DNA from: Cellulomonas sp. Leaf334 | Lineage (GTDB): Bacteria; Actinomycetota; Actinomycetes; Actinomycetales; Cellulomonadaceae | Length of the DNA: 64,000 bases | Assembly: GCF_001424195.1 (NCBI RefSeq) | Contig: NZ_LMOO01000005.1 | Location: forward strand, 62,644 to 126,643 | Direction: 5' to 3' | Shown here: one piece after another, positions 1 through 6,792 of the stretch | Layout of the letters: each line of letters opens with the position of its first letter | Position numbering within the stretch: position 1 is the stretch's first letter | The notes under the pieces: model-generated | The model's database searches: none | Seen by the model: the letters and a program-made list of their open reading frames with translations, nothing else | What the model was told of the DNA's origin: nothing | Program-made: the position numbers and the translations under genes

Positions 1-528
1 GCCGGGCCGGGGTCCGGGCCGGCCGGGGGCCGGGGTACGCCAGAGCACGGCGATGCCGGGCGGGAGGTCGACGGGGACAGGGTCCGTGCCGGCCACACGC
101 ACCGCGTGCCGCCGCGCCTTCTCCGCCTCGCGGGCAGCCTGCTGTTGGGCCAGGGCGGCGGCACGCTGCGCCTTCTCCGCCTCGCGCAGCTGACGGGCCG
201 CCTCGCGCACGGCATGCTGCGCCGCGCGCTCCTGCTCCTTGCGCCGCTGCTCGGCCTGCTTGACGGCGTCCTGCTCGGCCTTGAGCCGGTCACGCTCGCG
301 CTGCTCGGCCTGCTTGACGGCGTCCTGCTCGGCCTTGAGCCGGTCACGCTCGCGCCGCTCGATCTCCTTCTGGGCGTCGCGGTCGGCCTTCTCGAGGTCG
401 CGGCGGCGGCGCTCGGCCTCCTTGGCCTCGGCGCGTTCCGCCTTCTCGCGGTCGCGCCGCAGCAGCTCGGCCTCGCGGCGTGCCTCGGCAGCCTCGCGGG
501 CGGCCTCACGTGCCTCGTCGTCGTCCAC
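1..528 (-). CDS. Coiled-coil, charge-rich protein of unknown function (partial, C-terminus outside window)
   Basis: The reading frame runs from a GTG at 528 to the window edge. An AAGGAGG ribosome site ends a few bases before the GTG, which decides the start. The first 150 residues or so are almost only Ala, Arg, Glu, Lys, Gln and Asp, as in a long alpha-helical coiled coil. A 54-bp segment is perfectly duplicated in tandem at 247-354, giving two copies of the 18-residue unit RERDRLKAEQDAVKQAEQ. After the helix comes a Pro/Gly-rich stretch that continues off the edge. I do not recognise a family. It is divergent from the ABC exporter operon and shares its control region. Confidence 0.65.
   Translation of the reverse strand, partial: MDDDEAREAAREAAEARREAELLRRDREKAERAEAKEAERRRRDLEKADRDAQKEIERRERDRLKAEQDAVKQAEQRERDRLKAEQDAVKQAEQRRKEQERAAQHAVREAARQLREAEKAQRAAALAQQQAAREAEKARRHAVRVAGTDPVPVDLPPGIAVLWRTPAPGRPGPRPG
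247..354. repeat. Perfect 54-bp tandem duplication inside the coiled-coil gene
   Basis: Positions 247-300 and 301-354 are identical. The unit is a multiple of three, so it adds 18 residues in frame to the predicted helix. Recent slippage or unequal crossing-over is likely because the copies have not diverged. Confidence 0.9.
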
Positions 529-537
529 GGCACCTCC

Positions 538-575
538 TTGACCCGTGATCCTATAAGTGTGTATGAAGTACACAC
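538..575 (+). promoter_or_regulatory. Candidate promoter with overlapping repressor operator
   Basis: A perfect inverted repeat GTGTGTA-TGAAG-TACACAC lies at 557-575. It covers a possible -10 box TATGAA (562-567), which is 18 bp from TTGACC (538-543), a good -35 match on the plus strand. A further half-site TACACA occurs at 589-594. The layout suits a TetR- or PadR-type repressor of the drug exporter that follows, but no such regulator is visible inside the window, so the regulator class is inference. Confidence 0.55.
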
Positions 576-607
576 ACAGTTTACGACGTACACAGAAGGA
601 GAACGCG

Positions 608-1507
608 ATGACCGCACCCGTCGTCGTCGCCAGGGGACTGCGCAAGTCCTACGGCGACCTGACCGTGCTCGACGGCGTCGACCTCGAGGTCGGCTCGGGC
701 GAGGTGCTCGCCCTCCTCGGTCCCAACGGCGCCGGCAAGACCACGACCGTGCGCATCCTGTCGACGCTCCTGCTCCCCGACGGAGGCACGGCACACGTCG
801 CCGGCAAGGACGTCGTACGGCAGCCCGCGGACGTCCGCGCGGCCATCAGCCTCACCGGGCAGTTCGCCGCCGTCGACGACCTGCTCACGGGCGTCGAGAA
901 CCTGCACCTCATGGCCCGGCTGGCTCACCTGGGCCGCGCCGAGGTCCGCACCCGCAGCGCCGAGCTGCTGGAGCTCTTCGACCTCACCGACGCCGGTCGG
1001 CGCGTGGTGAAGACCTACTCCGGCGGCATGCGGCGTCGGCTCGACCTGGCGGTGGGGCTGCTGGCCCGGCCGCAGGTGGTCTTCCTCGACGAGCCGACGA
1101 CGGGGCTCGACCCCCGCAGCCGCAACGACCTGTGGGACGTCATCCGCTCGGTCGTGGCCGCGGGCACGACGGTGCTGCTCACCACGCAGTACCTCGAGGA
1201 GGCCGACCAGCTGGCCGACCGCGTCGCGGTCATCGACCACGGGCGGGTGATCGCGGACGGCACCGCGCGCGAGCTCAAGAGCGCGGTCGGGTCCGCCCAC
1301 GTCGAGCTCCGGCTCAAGGACGGCACCGACGAGCGCATCAGCACGGACGGCTCGGTGCCGGACGTCCGGCGGATCCTCGCCGACATCGAGCGCCGCGGCG
1401 TCGACGTCGACACCTGGGAGGTCCGCTCCCCCACGCTCGACGACGTCTTCCTGACCCTCACGGGCCGCCCCACCGAACCCGTCCTCGCCGCCTCCCGGGA
1501 GTCCTGA
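608..1507 (+). CDS. ABC transporter ATP-binding protein, DrrA-like drug exporter family
   Basis: A 299-residue cytoplasmic ATPase expected to power the permease encoded next. The Walker A GPNGAGKTT is at residues 38-46, the signature SGGMRRRLD near 138, and Walker B with LDEPTTGLDPR near 160. The C-terminal extension after the ATPase core is typical of the daunorubicin-resistance DrrA subfamily. The start is the ATG at 608, preceded by AGAAGGAGA. A longer frame opens at GTG 557, but this lies inside the operator and lacks a ribosome site. The stop overlaps the permease start (ATGA), so the two are translationally coupled. The substrate cannot be told from sequence. Confidence 0.93.
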   Translation: MTAPVVVARGLRKSYGDLTVLDGVDLEVGSGEVLALLGPNGAGKTTTVRILSTLLLPDGGTAHVAGKDVVRQPADVRAAISLTGQFAAVDDLLTGVENLHLMARLAHLGRAEVRTRSAELLELFDLTDAGRRVVKTYSGGMRRRLDLAVGLLARPQVVFLDEPTTGLDPRSRNDLWDVIRSVVAAGTTVLLTTQYLEEADQLADRVAVIDHGRVIADGTARELKSAVGSAHVELRLKDGTDERISTDGSVPDVRRILADIERRGVDVDTWEVRSPTLDDVFLTLTGRPTEPVLAASRES

Positions 1508-2280
1508 TGACCACGCTCACCCCTGCCCTCGGCTGGACCGCCCACGACACGGGAGCCCTCATCGAGCGGTGCTTGCGGCGTTCGCTGCGGCAGCTCGACA
1601 CCGTCCTGATGGCGGTGATCCTGCCGGTGGTGCTCCTCCTGCTGTTCGTCTACGTGTTCGGCGGTGCCATCCAGACCGGCGGGGACTACGTGAACTGGGT
1701 GGTTCCCGGGATCGTCCTGCTGACGGCGGGCTACGGCTCGGCCACGACCGCGGTCGACGTCGCCAGCGACATGACCGGCGGCATCATCGACCGGTTCCGG
1801 TCCCTGCCGATCCGCCCGACCGGGGTCCTCACCGGGCACGTCGTGGCCAGCATGGCCCGCAACGCGGTGTCGACGGCCCTGGTGTTCGGCATCGCGATCC
1901 TCATCGGGTTCGACGCCGCGGCGTCGCCCGCCCAGTGGCTCGGGGCGATCGGCCTGATCGCCCTGTTCGTCCTCGCGCTCACGTGGGTGGCCGTCGCCAT
2001 CGGGATCGTCGCGTCCGGGCCGGAGGCGGCGAGCGGGTTCACGTTCGCCATCCTGTTCCTGCCCTATGTGTCCAGCGCGTTCGTGCCGCCGGAGTCGATG
2101 CCGGCGGTGCTGGAGGTCCTGGCGACGTACAACCCGATCACCCCCATCACCGACACGCTCCGCGGGCTGCTGCTCGGCACCCCGATCGGGGACTCGTGGG
2201 TCGCGGCGGTGCTGTGGTGCCTCGGGATCTTCGTCGTGGCGCGGCTGGTGGCGGCGCGGCTGTTCCGGCGCCGTCGCTGA
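1507..2280 (+). CDS. ABC-2 type transporter permease, DrrB-like
   Basis: A 257-residue integral membrane protein with about six hydrophobic segments and the ABC-2 layout: a first membrane helix around residues 35-55, then a cytoplasmic loop, and a cluster of helices to the end. It starts with the ATG overlapping the ATPase stop. With the DrrA-like ATPase it should form a homodimeric exporter for hydrophobic drugs or lipids. This is a family inference. A terminator-like hairpin follows the gene. Confidence 0.92.
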   Translation: MTTLTPALGWTAHDTGALIERCLRRSLRQLDTVLMAVILPVVLLLLFVYVFGGAIQTGGDYVNWVVPGIVLLTAGYGSATTAVDVASDMTGGIIDRFRSLPIRPTGVLTGHVVASMARNAVSTALVFGIAILIGFDAAASPAQWLGAIGLIALFVLALTWVAVAIGIVASGPEAASGFTFAILFLPYVSSAFVPPESMPAVLEVLATYNPITPITDTLRGLLLGTPIGDSWVAAVLWCLGIFVVARLVAARLFRRRR

Positions 2281-2289
2281 GCGGGGTCC

Positions 2290-2325
2290 GACGGGGCTGT
2301 GCGGTCAGGTCCGCGCAGCCCCGTC
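2290..2325. terminator. Stem-loop between convergent genes, likely bidirectional terminator
   Basis: The arms 2290-2304 and 2311-2325 are complementary at 14 of 15 positions around a 6-base loop. The hairpin sits exactly in the 50-bp gap between the ABC permease and the minus-strand gene at 2331. There is no strong T-tract on either side, as is common in high-G+C actinobacteria. Confidence 0.75.
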
Positions 2326-2330
2326 GTGCG

Positions 2331-2684
2331 TCACTCCCGGCCGGAGAACGAGCCCGCGAGGCCGTCGATCCGCGCCAGGGCGTCGTCGTCGTCACCCGGG
2401 GCCACGGCCCACAGCAGCAGGTCACCGTTGACCGCCGTCTCGGTGGTCAGGTCCGTCTGCGCGCCGTAGCCGCGGAGCCGCTCCTGGGCCGCGACGGCGT
2501 CGTCGTAGTCGGCGAACAGGTACACCGAGACGTGCGCCTGCTCGTCCGGCCAGTCGAGGCCCAGGGCGTCCGCGGCGCCGACGTCCTCGGCCGACGGCAC
2601 GGGGTCCGTCTCCCGGACGGCCGGGTCGTCGGTCAGGCGCAGGAGCGCCAGGATGCGGTCGCGCTCCTCGGCGATGCCGGTCAT
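2331..2684 (-). CDS. Small protein of unknown function linked to DUF4157 gene
   Basis: A 117-residue, acidic, soluble protein with no signal peptide. After an N-terminal helical segment it has an apparent beta-alpha-beta-beta pattern (HVSVYLFADYDDAVAAQERL, then NGDLLLWAVA), suggesting a small ferredoxin-like fold. I recognise no family. It is the last of three same-strand genes, 22 bp after the DUF4157 metallopeptidase gene. That position would suit an immunity, chaperone or inhibitor role towards the protease, but this is only inference from context. Confidence 0.7.
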   Translation of the reverse strand: MTGIAEERDRILALLRLTDDPAVRETDPVPSAEDVGAADALGLDWPDEQAHVSVYLFADYDDAVAAQERLRGYGAQTDLTTETAVNGDLLLWAVAPGDDDDALARIDGLAGSFSGRE

Positions 2685-2706
2685 GCGGTCTCCTCGGTCG
2701 TCGGGG

Positions 2707-4752
2707 TCACTTGGCGGGCAGCCCTGCCGTGGCCTTGGTCCAGTCGCCCTTCTTGACGTTGCCCTTGAACGTCGTCCAGGCCGTCCCCAGCTCCGCCTCG
2801 CTCAAGGTGCTGGCCTTCGCGAGGTGCGCTTCCTTGAACTTGGTCTCCAGCAGGTTGAGCTTGCCCTCGAAGTAGATCTGCGCGAGCACGGTCTCCTGGT
2901 CGGTCTTCGACGCGCCGAGGATCCGGACCATCTCCCGCACGAACGCCACCTGGCTGGGGTAGTTGGTCCGCTCGGGTCCGCCGTTCTTCGCCGGCTCGGC
3001 CTTCTGGTTGGTCAGGATGCGCGTGAAGTACTCGGTGATCCCCTCGTTGAGGTCGAAGCCGAACGTGTTCAGGACGTCGTCCGGCGCGTACCGGTGCATG
3101 CTCTCGTGGATCGCGGTGCTCGGGGTGCCACGGTCGGCGTGCAGGATCGCGGGCCCGTCCTCGTTCTTCGTCGACGCGTATGCGTTCGTCGACTTCTGCT
3201 CCGCCTCCGAGTCCGTCGGGAACTCGACGCCGTAGACGATGGCCCAGTCCTCCGGCGAGATGCTCGCGATGTAGCCCTCGCCCTTCTTGCCCGCGCCCAC
3301 CGCTGCCTCGATGAACGGTTTGAGGTGCGGGTAGTCCTCGATGTTCGTCTTGATGAACTCGTCGGCCTCGGCGCCGGTCAGGTGGTGCTTCGTCTTCTTC
3401 GTCGAGTCGAGCTTGTCGGTCTTCTTGACGTTGGTGTCGACTGCGGCCAGCAGCGACATGTAGTACAGGTCGCCGAGGTGCGTCCGGCCCTTCGCCATCG
3501 CGTCCGGGTCGGTCGAGATCGCCTGCTTCTCCGCGCCGCTGAACGCGTTGATGATCACGCGCAGGGCGTCCATCCGCTTCTTGGCCTCACCCTTGTTCGG
3601 GGGGGCCGTCTGCGGGTCGCAGGCCGCCACGAACCGCTCCTTGGCGGGCGCCTGCACCGGGGGCGTGACGACCTCGGGGGTGGCTTCCACGGGTGCTGTC
3701 GTCGTCGGGGCGACCACGTCCGTCGTCGGGGTCGTCTCCGTCGGCGCGACGACGTCGGTCGAGGGTGCGGTGTCCTCGACCGTCGGGGTGTCGACGACCG
3801 GGGTGGTCACCTCCGGCGTCGTCGTCGGCTCCTCGACCGTCGTCACGACGGGGTCCGTGACGACCGGCGTCGTGACCGGCGTCGTGACCGGCGTCGTGAC
3901 CGGCGTCGTCACCGCCGTCGTGACCGGCTTCGGGATCTTCGTGATCGACGGGACGGGCACCTTCGGCTCGACGGGCGTCGTCACCTTGGCCGTCGGTGTC
4001 GTGACCGGGGACGGCACGGGCGTCTTCGTCGCGAGCTTCTTGGTCTTCTTCTTCTTCTTGCCGCCGAGCAGCGCCTTGAACGGGTTCCACCGCCGCACCG
4101 TCCCGGCGCGCTCGGCCTGCCGGCGCAGCGGGGCCAGCGCCTCGGCCGGTCCCGACGGCTCGGCCTGCTCGACGGACGACGTCGCCCCGGCGACCCGTGC
4201 GGTCTGGCGCTGCAGGCGGCGCACGGCGCTGTCGGCCATCGAGTCGGCGGCGGCCTCGGCGGGGTCGTTCGCGCTGCCGATGACCGGCCCCTGAGCGGAG
4301 CCGCCGCCGCCGCCCTGGGCGACGTGGGCGAGCTCGTGAGCGAGCAGGTGGTCGCCGCCGGACGTCCCCGGCGCGTACGTGCCCCGCGTGAAGTACACGT
4401 CCGACCCGGCGGTGAACGCGGTCGCCTGCACGGAGCGCGCGATCGTGTCCGCCTCGCCGTCGTCGTGGATCCGCACCCCGCCGAAGTCGACCCCCATCGC
4501 CGCGCCCATGCGCTCGGCGTGCTCCGGCTCCAGCGGGCGGCCCCCACCCTGTCGACGCTTCAGGGCGGTGCCGATCTCGGGTGCGACGGTCGTGCCGCCG
4601 AGCGGGTCGTCACCGGTGGACCGGCGCCGGACGCCCGTCGCGAGGCCCTCCACGGCCACCGGGGTGACGGCGTCGGGCACTGCGCGCGTGACCTGCGGAT
4701 CCACGCGCTCCCGTACCCTCTCGAGCGTCGTCCGGTCATGTTCAGCAGGCAT
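2707..4752 (-). CDS. DUF4157 (eCIS core domain) protein with C-terminal metallopeptidase-like domain
   Basis: A 681-residue protein in three parts. Residues about 75-150 form a DUF4157 domain, with GVDFGGVRIHDD and the zinc motif HELAH (139-143). A Lys-rich patch (GGKKKKKTKK, near 230) is followed by a low-complexity Pro/Thr/Val linker of VTTP repeats, about 245-375. The C-terminal domain carries a second zinc-like motif HESMH (549-553) with NEGITEYF (569-576), the layout of gluzincin peptidases, where a downstream Glu is the third ligand. DUF4157 is known as the most frequent domain of cargo proteins in extracellular contractile injection systems. There is no Sec signal. The gene lies 18 bp after the eCIS-type AAA+ ATPase gene. 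I infer a toxin or effector whose delivery machinery is not in this window. Confidence 0.85.
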   Translation of the reverse strand: MPAEHDRTTLERVRERVDPQVTRAVPDAVTPVAVEGLATGVRRRSTGDDPLGGTTVAPEIGTALKRRQGGGRPLEPEHAERMGAAMGVDFGGVRIHDDGEADTIARSVQATAFTAGSDVYFTRGTYAPGTSGGDHLLAHELAHVAQGGGGGSAQGPVIGSANDPAEAAADSMADSAVRRLQRQTARVAGATSSVEQAEPSGPAEALAPLRRQAERAGTVRRWNPFKALLGGKKKKKTKKLATKTPVPSPVTTPTAKVTTPVEPKVPVPSITKIPKPVTTAVTTPVTTPVTTPVTTPVVTDPVVTTVEEPTTTPEVTTPVVDTPTVEDTAPSTDVVAPTETTPTTDVVAPTTTAPVEATPEVVTPPVQAPAKERFVAACDPQTAPPNKGEAKKRMDALRVIINAFSGAEKQAISTDPDAMAKGRTHLGDLYYMSLLAAVDTNVKKTDKLDSTKKTKHHLTGAEADEFIKTNIEDYPHLKPFIEAAVGAGKKGEGYIASISPEDWAIVYGVEFPTDSEAEQKSTNAYASTKNEDGPAILHADRGTPSTAIHESMHRYAPDDVLNTFGFDLNEGITEYFTRILTNQKAEPAKNGGPERTNYPSQVAFVREMVRILGASKTDQETVLAQIYFEGKLNLLETKFKEAHLAKASTLSEAELGTAWTTFKGNVKKGDWTKATAGLPAK

Positions 4753-4770
4753 GGCTGGCCTCCTTCCGTG

Positions 4771-6705
4771 TCACTGTGCGACTTCAGGCAAGAACGCGTG
4801 CTCGGGGACGCGACGACCGAGCTTGTGGTGCTCCGCGACGGTCGCCGCGAGGACGTGCCGCATCCCGACCAGCTCTCCGGCGGCCACGGCGTCGTACGCG
4901 GCGGCGAGCACGATGTTGCGGATGTCCCCGCCGGCGAGCTCGACCTCCTGCGCCAGGTGCGCGACCTGCACCGGGTCCGCCGGGTCCGTGGTGACCCGCG
5001 CGAGGTGCCGCTCCCAGAGGCGCTGCCGGGTGGGCACGTCCGGGTCGGGGAAGTGCACGATGAAGCTCATCCGCCGGCTGAACGCCGGGTCCAGGTTGCC
5101 GCGCAGGTTCGTGGCCAGGACGGTGACCCCGTCGAAGCTCTCCATGCGCTGCAGGAGGTACGCGACCTCCTGGTTGGCGTACCGGTCGTGCGCGTCCTTC
5201 ACGTCCGAGCGCTTCCCGAACAGGGCGTCCGCCTCGTCGAAGAAGAGCAGCACGTTGAGGCTCTCCGCCTCGTGGAAGACCCGTTCGAGGTTCTTCTCCG
5301 TCTCGCCGATGTACTTGTCGACGATCGAGGCGAGGTCGACCCGGAACAGGTCGAGCCCGAGCTCGGCGGCGACGACGTGCGCGGCGAGCGTCTTGCCGGT
5401 GCCCGGACTGCCGCTGAACAGCGCCGCGATGCCCGTCCCCTTGCCGCCCACGTCGACGAGGCGACCGTCCGCGAGGACCTCGTCGCGGTGCGCCGCCCAG
5501 GACACGAACCGGTGCAGGGGCCGCGAGACGTGGTCGGGCAGCACCAGGTCGGCGAAGGTCGGAGGGTGGGTGGGCACGAGCGCCGGACCCGACGTGATCG
5601 AGCCGCCGACGCGCCGGGCGGCCGCACGGGCGGAGTCGGCGGAGATCTCGGTCCCGGTGACGTCCGCGAGCGTCGTCGCGTACCGGGCGGCATCGGCGAT
5701 GACCTCGGGGGCGAGCCGGAACGTCGCCAGCCGGTGGTCGGCGATCCCGGCGCCGAGCTCCCGGTCCCAGACCAGCGCCCGGTCCTCGGTCGTCACCGCG
5801 GGGGCCTCGAGCACGAGGGGGTGGTACGCCAGCCAGAGCGGCTGCCACGGCCGGTCGCCGACGGCGAGCACCGGCACGACGGACTCGGCCAAGGCCGTGA
5901 ACAGGGTGGCCGGGTCCTCCTCCGCGAGTCGCTCCGCGTGCACGAGCACCAGCCCGGCGCCCTGCAGCGCGGCCTCGCGTGCCGTCACCGCCAGCACGTG
6001 CCGGAGGTCGGCGGAGGGTGCCACCCGCGCGAGGTCGAGGGCGAGGCACCCGATACCGGCTGCGGACAGGGCGGCTGCGGCGAGCGACAGCCCTCCGGAC
6101 CCGAGGGGCGAGCGGATCCAGACCAGGGGCTCGCCCGCCGTGACGGCCGCGGCGAGGAGGCCGTCCACGTCCAGGCGGTCCACGGGCACGGGCAGGACGA
6201 GCGCGGGCGTCAGGAGCGGGTCGGGCTCGTCGACGCCGAGCAGGTGGGCCAGGACGCGGTCCGGCACCCACAGCTCGCGGCTCAGCCACAGCGCGGGCGC
6301 TGGTGCCACCTCCAGCAGCCCGTGGCGACGCGTGGTCCCTGTGGGTCCCAGGTACGTGGGCCCGGCGCCGGACAGCGTCGGCAGTGACGCGAGCTCCAGG
6401 GCGAGGCCGATGGTGGCGCGTGCCGGCGACGGCCCGCCGCGCAGCAGACCGAACGCCAGCGCGAGGTTGGCGTCGAGGTCCGGCGCGGCGGCGATCGTCA
6501 GGAGCTCGGCGTCCTGCTCGTCGAGGCCGAACACGTCCGCGAGACCGGTGAGGGGGTCGTCGTGCGACGAGCCCGGGTCGGCGTGCTCGTCACGCAGGAC
6601 CGCGAGGACGTCGTCGAGACGAGCCCGGAGGTCGGCGTCGAGACCCTGCCGGCGATCGCCCGCGACGCACACCTGCTTCACCAGCGCGGCCAGACGCTCG
6701 CGCAT
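4771..6705 (-). CDS. AAA+ ATPase of the eCIS-associated (Afp15-like) type
   Basis: A 644-residue protein. The N-terminal 400 residues are helical and include a degenerate ATPase-like part (WIRSPLGSGG). A complete C-terminal AAA+ module follows: Walker A GSPGTGKT near 431, the pore-loop-type segment KYIGETEKNLE, Walker B LLFFDEADALFGKR near 485, sensor 1 VLATN, and arginine-finger region FSRRMSF near 540. This organisation matches ATPases that accompany R-type-tailocin-like eCIS clusters, where they assist particle assembly or cargo handling. Here it is followed directly by a DUF4157 cargo-like gene, yet no sheath, tube or baseplate gene is near. The start ATG has GGGGGCAGGG upstream, a moderate ribosome site. 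Confidence 0.85.
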   Translation of the reverse strand: MRERLAALVKQVCVAGDRRQGLDADLRARLDDVLAVLRDEHADPGSSHDDPLTGLADVFGLDEQDAELLTIAAAPDLDANLALAFGLLRGGPSPARATIGLALELASLPTLSGAGPTYLGPTGTTRRHGLLEVAPAPALWLSRELWVPDRVLAHLLGVDEPDPLLTPALVLPVPVDRLDVDGLLAAAVTAGEPLVWIRSPLGSGGLSLAAAALSAAGIGCLALDLARVAPSADLRHVLAVTAREAALQGAGLVLVHAERLAEEDPATLFTALAESVVPVLAVGDRPWQPLWLAYHPLVLEAPAVTTEDRALVWDRELGAGIADHRLATFRLAPEVIADAARYATTLADVTGTEISADSARAAARRVGGSITSGPALVPTHPPTFADLVLPDHVSRPLHRFVSWAAHRDEVLADGRLVDVGGKGTGIAALFSGSPGTGKTLAAHVVAAELGLDLFRVDLASIVDKYIGETEKNLERVFHEAESLNVLLFFDEADALFGKRSDVKDAHDRYANQEVAYLLQRMESFDGVTVLATNLRGNLDPAFSRRMSFIVHFPDPDVPTRQRLWERHLARVTTDPADPVQVAHLAQEVELAGGDIRNIVLAAAYDAVAAGELVGMRHVLAATVAEHHKLGRRVPEHAFLPEVAQ

Positions 6706-6792
6706 GCCCTGCCCCCTGTCGATGCGCCGACGCGACGCCGTGCCCCGTCGGCGGTCGTCATGTCGACTGTCACATATCGGGCACCCGTTGTG

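Noticed and set aside
106..2280. Long plus-strand open frame running through the coiled-coil gene and ABC genes
   Set aside because: High G+C leaves many antisense and out-of-frame regions open. Only the part from 1507 encodes a recognisable protein; the rest is Arg/Leu-rich shadow.
3640..3960. Repetitive GTCGTGACC-type DNA that looks like a repeat array
   Set aside because: It encodes the VTTP linker of the DUF4157 protein. There are no spacers, so it is not a CRISPR array.
2653..6387. 1244-codon plus-strand open frame opposite the DUF4157 and AAA+ genes
   Set aside because: Its composition (Arg, Gly, Val, Asp runs) is typical of an antisense shadow, and the minus strand carries clear motifs.
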